In this document: in pieces, positions 44,696 through 52,763 of the stretch | Numbering within the stretch: the stretch's first letter is position 1 | Layout: every line of letters starts with the position of its first letter | NCBI GenBank assembly: GCA_965214615.1 | Contig: OZ243952.1 | Span: forward strand, 496,001 to 560,000 | Origin: CBDAUN01 sp965214615 | GTDB taxonomy: Bacteria; Pseudomonadota; Gammaproteobacteria; Arenicellales; JAJDZL01 | DNA: 64,000 nt | Direction of reading: 5' to 3' | The notes under the pieces: model-generated | What the model saw: the letters and a program-made list of their open reading frames with translations, nothing else | Database searches by the model: none | What the model was told of the DNA's origin: nothing | Position numbers and translations under genes: made by a program

Positions 44696-46105
44696 CTATC
44701 GCGACGATTTAATTCCGAATTCGCTGATTCTGTGTGCCAAAGTATTTCGACTCAAATTAAGGAGCTTGGCCGACCTATGGCGCGACCCTCCGGTATGCTC
44801 GAGTGCCGTCTCAATCAAAGCGCGTTCAAAGTCGTCCCTTATTGCTGTGACTCGCTCCGGATCTTCTTCCATCGCAAATGCCGCGAAGCGCCGCAGCGGT
44901 GTATCCCAATCGTAATTGCTGCCGTCGCCCGACCCCGACGATTGCCCGGATTCGCTCGGCTGAAGCGGAATGTCGCAGGCATTGATGAACTTCGAAGGCG
45001 TCATTACAGTAAGCATGCGGCAAGCATTCTCGATTTCTCGAACATTGCCCGGCCAGTCATATGATGCGAACACCTCCATCGCCTCTGCCGTAGTCGATTT
45101 TTTCCCGATGCCTAGCTGCGTGGCCGATTCGCGCAGAAAATGCTCCACCAGCAAAGGGATGTCCTCGCGTCGGTTTCGAACAGGAGGCAGGCGTATTCCT
45201 ACGACATTCAGACGATGGTACAGGTCGGGCCGAAACATCTTCATCTCGATCTGTTCCTCAAGATTCTGGTTGGTCGCCGCGATGACACGGACATCGACTG
45301 AAATCTGGCTGACTCCGCCAACCCGGAAAAATCGTCCTTCCGACAGCACGCGCAGCAGGCGACTTTGCAGATCATGAGGCATGTCGCCGATTTCGTCCAG
45401 AAACAGCGTGCCGCCGTCAGCCTGCTCAAATCGTCCGACGCGGCGCTGGTTCGCTCCTGTAAATGCGCCTTTCTCATGTCCGAATAATTCCGATTCGAGC
45501 AAATCCGACGGAATTGCTGCTGCGTTGATTGCGACAAAGGGACGCTTTGAACGGATGCTGTTGGCAAACAGCGCTCGTGCAACCAGCTCCTTGCCTGTTC
45601 CGGACTCGCCGGTAATCAGAACGTTCAGATCAGATTTCGACAGCCGGCCTATGGCGCGAAACACCTCCCGAATTTGCGGTGAGGTTCCGACTATGGAAGT
45701 CGCCACCGCTGCCGTATCCGCCTCCGGCCGTGGCGACCTTGCCGCCTTGTCCATCAGTCTGCGCACCAGGTTCACCGCCTCGTCAATGTCAAACGGTTTT
45801 GGCAGATGCTCGCGGGCGCCCCGCTGAAACGAGTCCACAGTGGTGTCTAAATCGGAGTAGGCGGTCATGACCACTACCGGCAATTCGGGCTGGCGGCTGT
45901 GAATGATGTCGAGAAACTTCAGACCGTCGATGCCGGGCATGCGAATATCGGTAACCACGACATCGGGCTGCTCCGCATCGAATGCCTCCAAAGCATCGTC
46001 GGCATTGCAGAATGAACGCGAATCGATGCCTTCGCGTCTCAGCGCCTGTTCCAACACCCAGCGTATCGGCTGGTCGTCGTCGATAATCCACACCGGCTCG
46101 GTCAT
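44696..46105 (-). CDS. ntrC: Nitrogen response regulator NtrC (sigma-54 activator)
   Basis: Three domains are visible in the 469 residues. The receiver has WIIDDDQPIRWVLEQAL with the phosphorylated Asp in VVTDIRMPG. The AAA+ domain has Walker A GESGTGKELVA, the sigma-54 contact loop GAFTGA, Walker B-like GGTLFLDEIGDM and an R-finger region. The Fis-type HTH at the end is LIETALEHTGGSRHRSAKLL then LSRNTLAHRISEFG. It is the last gene of a glnA-ntrB-ntrC operon, six bases after ntrB, and presumably binds the palindromes upstream of glnA. Confidence 0.96.
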   Translation of the reverse strand: MTEPVWIIDDDQPIRWVLEQALRREGIDSRSFCNADDALEAFDAEQPDVVVTDIRMPGIDGLKFLDIIHSRQPELPVVVMTAYSDLDTTVDSFQRGAREHLPKPFDIDEAVNLVRRLMDKAARSPRPEADTAAVATSIVGTSPQIREVFRAIGRLSKSDLNVLITGESGTGKELVARALFANSIRSKRPFVAINAAAIPSDLLESELFGHEKGAFTGANQRRVGRFEQADGGTLFLDEIGDMPHDLQSRLLRVLSEGRFFRVGGVSQISVDVRVIAATNQNLEEQIEMKMFRPDLYHRLNVVGIRLPPVRNRREDIPLLVEHFLRESATQLGIGKKSTTAEAMEVFASYDWPGNVREIENACRMLTVMTPSKFINACDIPLQPSESGQSSGSGDGSNYDWDTPLRRFAAFAMEEDPERVTAIRDDFERALIETALEHTGGSRHRSAKLLNLSRNTLAHRISEFGIKSSR

Positions 46106-46110
46106 AGCGT

Positions 46111-47250
46111 TCAGTTGCGCTTTGCGCCTGGGGATGCGCCGGGCAGACCGGCAAGGCGTCCGGCGAACTTAAGGAGCAAGGTAAAGCACGTCGCGCCCGG
46201 CTGGCTGGTGCAGCTGATGTGGCCGCCGTGACGGTTGACGATTCGATGCACGATCGACAGGCCTAGGCCGTCGCCTTTCGCTGTGCCGGATATCATCGGA
46301 TAGAACACGTGGTCAAGCATGTCTGCCGGAATACCCGGACCTCGGTCTTCGATATCGATGCGCGCAACGCTTGCATGCCGCATCGAGTCAATTGTCACTT
46401 GGCGCTCGACGCGAGTGCGGAAACAAAGATAGCCGTCGTCTGCGGCCGCCTCTACGGCGTTTCTGACAATATTCAATACGGCCTGGATCAGCTGTTCGCG
46501 GTCGCCGAGCACAGCGGGAAGGCTCGGGTCGTAGTCCCGGTCGATGGTGCATTCGCCGGATGCTTCGGCCAGAAGCAGCGTGCGCACGTGCTCCAGCACT
46601 TCGTGGATGTTGACCGCGCTGAACTTAAGCGGCATCTGCGGACTCGACATCGCATCGACCAGATTGCACAGCCGGTCGGTTTCCTGAATGATAATTCGGG
46701 TATAGTTTTTCAGATGCCCGCGGTCGGACAATTCCCGGTCGAGCAACTGGGCTGCTCCGCGCAACCCGCCAAGGGGATTCTTTATTTCATGTGCGATGCC
46801 GCGGATCACTGCGGTATGGGCTGACTGCCCGCGTTCCATGGTATCTTCCAGCGCTCTTCGCGCAAGCACATTAATCTCGTTGAATTCCAGTACAAGATGA
46901 TCGGCCCGGTCTGCGGGCGCCGGCGTCAATATGCAGTCGACCAGCTTGCGCCGGCGGCTGGCATCGAGCAATTCGGTGTGGCGGATGATGGTCGGCTGCG
47001 AGCGCAGCACGCTGTTGCGCAGAATGTTGCTGGAACCGGATTCGCTGAAGAATTGCTCGACACTTGCGCCGGCGGCATTCCTTTCACTGATATCGAGCAG
47101 GGACTGTGCCGCCGGATTGATCAGCCGAATGTTCAGGCCAGTGTCGCAAACAATGACTGAGGTGCTCAGATTGCCAAGCACATCGAACGATACCTCCGCA
47201 CTGCCGATATCAGGCGGGCGATGCTCATTGTGCCGGTGAAAATGTCCCAC
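46111..47250 (-). CDS. ntrB: Nitrogen regulation sensor kinase/phosphatase NtrB
   Basis: The 379-residue soluble protein has an N-terminal PAS domain (LGNLSTSVIVCDTGLNIRLI), the dimerisation H-box IRGIAHEIKNPLGGLRGAAQL with the phospho-His, the N-box LNIVRNAVEAA, and glycine boxes DRGPGIPAD and AKGDGLGLSIV. No transmembrane segments are present, as expected of NtrB, which senses nitrogen via PII. It lies between glnA and ntrC in the same direction. Confidence 0.96.
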   Translation of the reverse strand: MGHFHRHNEHRPPDIGSAEVSFDVLGNLSTSVIVCDTGLNIRLINPAAQSLLDISERNAAGASVEQFFSESGSSNILRNSVLRSQPTIIRHTELLDASRRRKLVDCILTPAPADRADHLVLEFNEINVLARRALEDTMERGQSAHTAVIRGIAHEIKNPLGGLRGAAQLLDRELSDRGHLKNYTRIIIQETDRLCNLVDAMSSPQMPLKFSAVNIHEVLEHVRTLLLAEASGECTIDRDYDPSLPAVLGDREQLIQAVLNIVRNAVEAAADDGYLCFRTRVERQVTIDSMRHASVARIDIEDRGPGIPADMLDHVFYPMISGTAKGDGLGLSIVHRIVNRHGGHISCTSQPGATCFTLLLKFAGRLAGLPGASPGAKRN

Positions 47251-47283
47251 GAATCAGATTCTCCCTTGATCAAATTGACCCGC

Positions 47284-47302
47284 TGCTGCCCTTGCGGCAG
47301 CA
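47284..47302 (-). repeat. Second hairpin upstream of ntrB
   Basis: tgctgcc cttgc ggcagca forms a seven-base-pair stem 34 bases before the ntrB start. It may add to attenuation or shield the ntrB ribosome site. Confidence 0.4.
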
Positions 47303-47360
47303 CTTGCGAAAGCACCAGCGCAAACCGGCGTTTGCCTGCCCCGCCGCTCCAGCAGCGGCA

Positions 47361-47395
47361 GTGCCGGTCGAAGGGCCAGGCTCTTCGACCGGCAC
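47361..47395 (-). terminator. Long perfect hairpin between glnA and ntrB
   Basis: gtgccggtcgaag (47361-47373) pairs without mismatch with cttcgaccggcac (47383-47395) around a nine-base loop. It begins seven bases after the glnA stop. Lacking a T-tract, it may attenuate or process the transcript so that glnA is expressed above ntrBC. Confidence 0.7.
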
Positions 47396-47401
47396 CGGAT
47401 T

Positions 47402-48811
47402 CTAGACGCTGTAATACATCTGATACTCGATCGGATGTGTCGCGAGTCGCAACGCGTCGACCTCATCCTGTCGCAGCGCGATATACGAATCGATCATGTC
47501 GTCGGTGAAAACGCCGCCGGCCTTGAGAAAGTCGCGGTCCTCGTTCAGCGCGTTCAGCGCTTCGCCGAGCGATGCGGATACGTGCGGAATCTTCGCTTCC
47601 TCTTCCGGCGATAGCTCGTAAAGATCCTCGTCATGCGGATTTCCCGGCTCCAGCTTGTTTTTTATGCCGTCTATGCCTGCCATCAGCATCGCCGCGAACG
47701 CCAGATACGGATTTGCCGACGGGTCCGGAAAACGCACCTCAATGCGTGTCGAATAGACCGGTGAAAACGGAATCCGGCACGAAGCCGAGCGGTTGCGCGC
47801 AGAGTAGGCGAGCAGCACCGGTGCTTCAAATCCCGGAACCAGCCGCTTGTAGCTGTTTGTCGTCGGATTGGTAAAGGCGTTGATGGCGCGTGCGTGCTTG
47901 AAAATGCCTGCAATATAGTGCAGCGCAGTCTGGCTGAGCCCGCAATACCCGTCTCCGGCGAACACCGTGTCGCCGCCTTTGGATAGGGACTGGTGCACGT
48001 GCATGCCGGATCCGTTGTCGCCGACCAGGGGCTTGGGCATGAACGTTGCGGTCATGCCATGCACGTGCGCTACATTGTGCACGCAGTACTTGTACGCCTG
48101 TATCGCATCGCCCTGATTGACCAGAGTGCCGTATAGGATTCCGATCTCGCCTTGTCCGCCGGTGCCGACTTCGTGATGATGCTTTTCGACCACGACACCC
48201 ATGTCGGTCATGGCCTGGCACATTGCGGTCCGCAGATCCTGCATCGAGTCTACCGGCTGGACCGGGAAATATCCCCCTTTCACGCCGGGCCGGTGTCCCA
48301 TATTGGGACCTTCGTCAAAATCCTGCGCGCAGCTCCAGGCGCCTTCATGCGAAAGAACCTCGTAGAATGCGCTGTGTATTTCATTATTCCAGCGAACTCC
48401 GTCGAAGACGAAAAACTCCGCTTCAGGCCCGAAATAGGCCGTATCGGCGATTCCGGTAGATTCAAGATAGCGTTCGGCTTTCTTGCCGATGCTGCGAGGG
48501 CACTTGTCATATGGTTCGCCCGAAACCGGTTCGATCACATCGCAACGTACGAGCATCGTCGTTTCCTGAGCGAACGGATCAAGCATCACGGTTTCAGGAT
48601 CCGGGATCAGCGTCATGTCGGACTTGTCAATCGGGCGCCAGCCTGCGATCGATGATCCGTCGAACATGATTCCGCTTTCGAATGAGGTTTCCGAGATCTG
48701 GCTTGTCGCCATCGACAGGTGCTGCTCCTTGCCTCGGGAGTCGGTAAATCTCAAATCAACGAACTTCGCGCCCGAATCCTTGATCGACTTCATCGCATTT
48801 TCAACTGACAT
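47402..48811 (-). CDS. glnA: Glutamine synthetase type I
   Basis: At 469 residues it is GSI-beta: FTDSRGKEQHLSMA at the N terminus, DGSSIAGW, the ATP-binding KPLVGDNGSGMHVHQSL region, NPTTNSYKRLVPGFEAPV, and the adenylylation Tyr region NKLEPGNPHDEDLYELSPEE. It assimilates ammonia into glutamine. aaggag precedes ATG 48811. The promoter is sigma-54 type with two NtrC sites. ntrB and ntrC follow in the same direction. Confidence 0.98.
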   Translation of the reverse strand: MSVENAMKSIKDSGAKFVDLRFTDSRGKEQHLSMATSQISETSFESGIMFDGSSIAGWRPIDKSDMTLIPDPETVMLDPFAQETTMLVRCDVIEPVSGEPYDKCPRSIGKKAERYLESTGIADTAYFGPEAEFFVFDGVRWNNEIHSAFYEVLSHEGAWSCAQDFDEGPNMGHRPGVKGGYFPVQPVDSMQDLRTAMCQAMTDMGVVVEKHHHEVGTGGQGEIGILYGTLVNQGDAIQAYKYCVHNVAHVHGMTATFMPKPLVGDNGSGMHVHQSLSKGGDTVFAGDGYCGLSQTALHYIAGIFKHARAINAFTNPTTNSYKRLVPGFEAPVLLAYSARNRSASCRIPFSPVYSTRIEVRFPDPSANPYLAFAAMLMAGIDGIKNKLEPGNPHDEDLYELSPEEEAKIPHVSASLGEALNALNEDRDFLKAGGVFTDDMIDSYIALRQDEVDALRLATHPIEYQMYYSV

Positions 48812-48877
48812 GTTGAGTCTCCTTGTTCATATAGGTGTGTAGGTTATGAAAATTACGTAATATCACAAACTTAATAC

Positions 48878-48893
48878 AGCAAGAAACATGCCA
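48878..48893 (-). promoter_or_regulatory. Sigma-54 promoter of glnA
   Basis: The minus strand reads tggcat gtttc ttgct, matching the -24/-12 consensus TGGCAC-N5-TTGCW at all but one key base. It lies about 65 bases upstream of the glnA ATG, with two NtrC-type palindromes behind it. Confidence 0.85.
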
Positions 48894-48941
48894 GAAAAAC
48901 ACGCAGTTTGAAGTCCGATATGCAAAGAGAATGGCAGAATT

Positions 48942-48958
48942 TGCACAATTATAGTGCG
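48942..48958. promoter_or_regulatory. NtrC-binding site, proximal
   Basis: TGCAC-aattata-GTGCG matches the 17-base NtrC consensus TGCAC-N7-GTGCA at nine of ten positions. It is centred about 60 bases upstream of the -24 element. Confidence 0.8.
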
Positions 48959-48972
48959 AGGATGTTGCTCTA

Positions 48973-48989
48973 TGCACAAAAAACGTGCA
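48973..48989. promoter_or_regulatory. NtrC-binding site, distal
   Basis: TGCAC-aaaaaac-GTGCA is a perfect match to TGCAC-N7-GTGCA. Its centre is 31 bases from the proximal site, three helical turns, suited to cooperative binding of NtrC dimers. Confidence 0.85.
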
Positions 48990-49391
48990 TAAATTGGTTA
49001 AATTGACAATGTTGTGTTTGGTGTCGCAGCGTAAACGGCGGCGCTCTTGAATCAATGGGCTGTAATATGATGTGGTGCCGGTGCGCCGAGAAAATGACAT
49101 TGAACCGAGTTGCGTTAAGTGAACGACAACGTCGTGTTTGAGGAACTTGCGCGACTGTATCAATCAGCACGAATTTCAATTCATGCCGGTCGTTCGAGTG
49201 GAATATTGAGTGCAAATTCTGAATTTGCAGTCGTGTCGGTTCAGGAATCACATACAATCCGTGCATCTGGGATTATCGGAAATCCTGCCCGCGCACTTTG
49301 CTTGAAAGCTGTTGAGATTGCATGTCGCCAGGACCGGTGTCGTGAGCAATGTGTGCCCAGCGAAGCTTAATTTTGCAAATGAGAAAGTCTG
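48990..49391. other. Intergenic region between glnA regulatory sites and Rpn gene
   Basis: About 400 bases, with no supported gene. It is comparatively AT-rich near glnA. It must hold the promoter of the Rpn-family gene. Confidence 0.45.
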
Positions 49392-50360
49392 ATGCCAAGA
49401 TCCAATGATTCGAGCACTTCCGGCAACAAGACCGACCGGATTCACGACAAGTTCTTCAAGGACATCTTCCGCGCGGAGGAGTATGTCGTCAGTCTGATCC
49501 GGGCCGGGGCGCCGAAACCGATTGTCGAGATTATCGAATGGTCGACCTTGAGACTGGAGCCGCAGGCGATTCAGGCGGGCGGGCACAATGAGAAGTTCGC
49601 CGATCTGGTGTTTTCAGCGCAGTTAAACGACGGCGCAGGCGAAGCGAGAGTCCTGTTGCTGTTTGAGCATAAGAGCTACGAGGACAGCGATTTGGTCAGG
49701 CAGATGGCCCGCTATCAGTTTCTGATGTATCTGCAAAATGATTTCAAGCCCTTGATTGTGCCGATCGTGGTGTTTCAGCTTCCCTCGGGCAAGGGCGATG
49801 GTGTCGGATTCGGCGATTTGTTTGCCGATGTTCCCGAACGGCATCTTAAGGAGTTGATGAAGTACTCGGTGAATTTCCGGTGTTTGCCGATCGATGTGAA
49901 TCAAATTGATCGGCAGGGGCTGGCGGGTGGAACGAATATAGACGCGGTCATCCGTGCGATGTCGACGGTGCGGAAATTTGATCCTGCCGGTCTGCAGGAT
50001 CTTTTGAATCGGACCGGGCATGTCCGGGCGCAGGAGCGGGCCAGGATTTTCAAATTGGTGCTGGGTTATGTTTGCGATTACAATAAGGACATCAAGGCAG
50101 ATGTGATTTTAGATTTGCAAACCAAGACATCGGAGGAACGCCAGATGGTTCTTTCAGCTGTTGAAACCTTTCGTGAAGAAGGCCGTGAAGAAGGACTTGA
50201 AAGGGGTCGTGAAGAAGGCCGTGAAGAAGGCCGCGTAGAAGTTGCGGCGAATTTGTTGCAAGAGGGCATGAATTCGGAAAAAGTGGTCAAAGTGACAAGT
50301 CTCAGCCAGGAACGGGTTGAAACGATATTGCACAGGATGAATGGCGCTTCGAAACGCTAG
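49392..50360 (+). CDS. Rpn-family recombination-promoting nuclease/putative transposase (copy 1)
   Basis: The start DRIHDKFFKDIFRAEEYVVSL is the classic N terminus of the PDDEXK_2/Rpn family (H-D-x-x-F-K). It is followed by KFADLVFSAQL and VLLLFEHKSYEDSDLVRQMARY, giving D then E-x-K, and PIVVFQL. The tail carries R-E-E-G repeats (REEGLERGREEGREEGR) and ends with a short helix-turn segment NSEKVVKVTSLSQERVETIL. At 322 residues it is complete. It differs in sequence from the Rpn gene at 40660. Its 3' two-thirds are repeated twice downstream in damaged form. Confidence 0.88.
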   Translation: MPRSNDSSTSGNKTDRIHDKFFKDIFRAEEYVVSLIRAGAPKPIVEIIEWSTLRLEPQAIQAGGHNEKFADLVFSAQLNDGAGEARVLLLFEHKSYEDSDLVRQMARYQFLMYLQNDFKPLIVPIVVFQLPSGKGDGVGFGDLFADVPERHLKELMKYSVNFRCLPIDVNQIDRQGLAGGTNIDAVIRAMSTVRKFDPAGLQDLLNRTGHVRAQERARIFKLVLGYVCDYNKDIKADVILDLQTKTSEERQMVLSAVETFREEGREEGLERGREEGREEGRVEVAANLLQEGMNSEKVVKVTSLSQERVETILHRMNGASKR

Positions 50361-50554
50361 GTTCAGAGCCATTTGCTCTCGGGCAGCTTTTTCGATTGCA
50401 AAATTTAGGAGTCGACGGCTAATGCGCCAGCGTTAGCATTCGGCGGCAATTCCGCGGTTTTCGCACCGACCTCAGTCCGACTCCAGAAACCGCAATTCCA
50501 TTTCCTCGCCCAATCAACAAACCGCACGTGCGGTTCTCCAGCATCCGGTTGTCT

Positions 50555-51016
50555 GCCGATTGATGTGAATCAAATTGATTAGCAGAGGATTGCAGAGAAG
50601 ACGAACATAGTTGCGGCGGTCCGGGCAATGTCGACGGTGCAAAATTCCACCCGGACGGTCTGCGTGATCTTTTGAATCGAACTGGGCATATCCGGGCGCA
50701 GGAGCGGCCCAGGATTTTCAAACTGATGCCGGGTTATATTTGTGATTACAGTGAAGATATCAAGCCAGACGTCATTTTAGATTTGCAAACCAACACATCG
50801 GAGGAACGCCAGATGATTCTTTCAGCTGTGGAAACCTTTCGTGAAGAAGGCCGTGAAGAAGGCCGTGAAGAAGGATTTGAAAGGGGTCGTGAAGAAGTTG
50901 CGGCGAATTTGTTGCAAGAGGGCATGAATTCGGAAATAGTCGTCAAAGTGACAAGCCTCAGCCGGGAACGGGTTGAAACGATATTGCACAGGATGAATGG
51001 CGCTTCGAAACCCTAG
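50555..51016 (+). pseudogene. Damaged second copy of Rpn-family gene 3' part
   Basis: The sequence parallels 49886-50357 of the intact gene. The beginning is frame-shifted (ATTGATTAG introduces a stop), while from 50672 the frame is again open for 114 residues: MNRTGHIRAQERPRIFKLM, then NTSEERQMILSAVETFREEG, the R-E-E-G repeats, and VVKVTSLSRERVETILHRM. It lacks the nuclease core. The repeat tract has a different number of R-E-E-G units from copy 1. Confidence 0.8.
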
Positions 51017-51204
51017 GTTCAGTGCCTTTTTCTCCCGGGCACCTTTTAATTGCGAAATAGCAAAGTTGTGGAGGTGCGCCAACGCTGGTATTTAGCGGTG
51101 ATTCCGTCGCTTTCGCACTAACCTCACTCCGACTCCCGAAACTGCGTTTCCAGACCCTCCCCTCCCCAACAATGCGGATGTGCGTTTTTCTGCTACCGAC
51201 ATTC

Positions 51205-51295
51205 GATCGATCGATGCGATTCAAATTTATTGGCAGAAGTTGGCGAAAACGACAATATTGACGCAGTAATCCGGGCGATGTCGGTGGTTCGATGA
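51205..51295 (+). pseudogene. Third, short Rpn-family gene relic
   Basis: gatgcgattcaaatttattggcag and the later gacgcagtaatccgggcgatgtcgg correspond to the intact gene segment encoding DVNQIDRQG and DAVIRAMS. The similarity ends near 51295. Confidence 0.65.
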
Positions 51296-51362
51296 TCTTA
51301 AGGTTAATGTTGCCGTGAAGCGGTGAGCCTAAGCCTAGAATTGTTCTGAGATCAGCAATCGG

Positions 51363-51602
51363 CTAGTCTTTGCCGCTTACTTCAAGGCGTACAATCGTTT
51401 CTTCGCCCTGAAATTCTGCTTCGAGCACTTGGTGGCCATGTACCCGGCACCATGCCGATATGTCGACCAGTGCACCAGGGTCGGTGCAGATCACTTTCAA
51501 AATATCGCCGGCGGCGAGTTGCGACACCTGCTCCTGGGTTCGAATCACAGGCAACGGGCATATCAGGTTCCGAGCATCGAGAATGTGTTCTAGACGTACC
51601 AT
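51363..51602 (-). CDS. TusA-family sulfurtransferase
   Basis: The 79-residue protein has the TusA/SirA signature DARNLICPLPVIRT with the persulfide Cys at position 15, then GDILKVICTDPGALVDISAW. TusA proteins relay sulfane sulfur in tRNA thiolation and dissimilatory sulfur metabolism. ATG 51602 overlaps the end of the upstream PP-loop gene by 13 bases, so the two are translationally coupled and the PP-loop enzyme is the likely partner. Confidence 0.9.
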   Translation of the reverse strand: MVRLEHILDARNLICPLPVIRTQEQVSQLAAGDILKVICTDPGALVDISAWCRVHGHQVLEAEFQGEETIVRLEVSGKD

Positions 51603-52624
51603 GGCTGGGGAATTTCGCTCGGTTTCAGCGGCTTGACGGACATGGTGCGGTGTTCCCCGTTCGGCTCCGTATAGGTCACATCGACCTTGTCCGCGTTGCG
51701 GGAACTGCCGAATCTGGCAACCACTCGCGCTGCCATGACTATGTCTTCGCCGGCAATGTCGCCGTCGATCAGGGAAACAGGCCCGGAGTGGCTGGTGATG
51801 GTCAGGTGGGGAAACCTCTTTCGATAGCCATTCAGATACTGGGACTCGCCGGCATCCCGGGCAATTATCAGCTTCCAGTCGGGCTTCGGGCGAAGATGGC
51901 GCCCCACTTTCAGGAGCATTACGTCGTCGAATTCGTAAGTTTTCTCGCCGCGATGCGCCCAAAGGTCTTTCATTTTGCGCGAATAGGACTGGTCGGTAAG
52001 AAAGCAGCAGCCCCCGGCGGGTTGCGCGTAGTCGACAAAGCCGTACTGCGCGGCAAGCGCCATCTGCCCCTTGCGGCTTCTGCCCGAAAAATCAAACAGG
52101 AGCTCGCGGTTGATCCATCCTTCGCGTTCGGGCAGGGTCTGTGGCAGCAGCTTAGCGCTTAAGGGGCGCAGCAGCCGATCATGTACACCCGATTCTTTCG
52201 CGACAACCGGAAAGTTGTGGCGCAGCTGCGATTTCGGCCTCTGTCCGACGACTTCTCCGGTAATGATGAAATCGAATTCATTGCGCTCCATCCACTCGCG
52301 CGCCCGGGTCACCATGAACGACTTGCAATCCAGACACGGATTCAGGTTTGCGCCGTAGCCGTGCTTGGGATTAAGCACCACATCCTTGTAGGGCTCTATC
52401 ACATCGATGATATGAAGCTTGATGCCAAGCTGCTCGGCCGACCACAGCGCATTGTTGCGCAGCGTCTTGTTGCGCCTTTTGCTGCGGATCGCATGGGTAT
52501 GCCCTTCAACGCAAAAGCCGGTGAAGAAATTCAGCCCTTCGACGTGAATACCCTGCTCCAGCATGGTCTTGACGGCGAGCATGGAGTCGAGTCCACCGGA
52601 TACCAGGGCGACTGCTTTGCGCAT
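51590..52624 (-). CDS. PP-loop ATPase, tRNA-thiolation-like (MnmA/ThiI-type)
   Basis: The PP-loop SGGLDSML lies at the N terminus (VALVSGGLDSMLAVKTMLEQ), followed by CLDCKSFM, FIITGEVVGQRPKSQ and AQPAGGCCFLTDQSYSRKM. These resemble the PP-loop/ThiI- or MnmA-like group with an added C-terminal RNA-binding-type domain (about residues 215-344). Adenylation of a substrate followed by sulfur transfer from TusA is the inferred chemistry; the target (tRNA or a small molecule) is unknown. ATG 52624 gives 344 residues. The upstream in-frame ATG at 52672 has no added conservation. Confidence 0.8.
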   Translation of the reverse strand: MRKAVALVSGGLDSMLAVKTMLEQGIHVEGLNFFTGFCVEGHTHAIRSKRRNKTLRNNALWSAEQLGIKLHIIDVIEPYKDVVLNPKHGYGANLNPCLDCKSFMVTRAREWMERNEFDFIITGEVVGQRPKSQLRHNFPVVAKESGVHDRLLRPLSAKLLPQTLPEREGWINRELLFDFSGRSRKGQMALAAQYGFVDYAQPAGGCCFLTDQSYSRKMKDLWAHRGEKTYEFDDVMLLKVGRHLRPKPDWKLIIARDAGESQYLNGYRKRFPHLTITSHSGPVSLIDGDIAGEDIVMAARVVARFGSSRNADKVDVTYTEPNGEHRTMSVKPLKPSEIPQPWYV

Positions 52625-52763
52625 GGCGATTGATCCCGTTGATTGTTCGGAAAATGCAGATTGCAGCGACAAATCACGCCAAGGCGAGGATTATGACCGA
52701 AACAGGTGCAATTTACGGCAAAAAAACCGCATTTTAACTGCACATCAATCTGAATTGATCATT

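Larger units (their letters stand above)
49886..51295 (+). repeat. Tandem repeat array from Rpn gene, unit about 650-670 bases, 2.1 copies
   Basis: Unit 1 begins inside the intact gene (about 49886), unit 2 at about 50555 and a truncated unit 3 at about 51205. Matching anchors (gatgtgaatcaaattgat, then the same motif with changes) lie 669 and 651 bases apart. Both coding and downstream spacer sequence (the aggttcag ... gctt block after each stop) are repeated, so the duplication unit covers the gene end plus spacer. Confidence 0.85.

Noticed and set aside
50160..50250. Repeats (gaagaaggccgt units) considered as CRISPR or satellite array
   Set aside because: They are in-frame codons for the R-E-E-G tail of an Rpn-family protein, without unique spacers.
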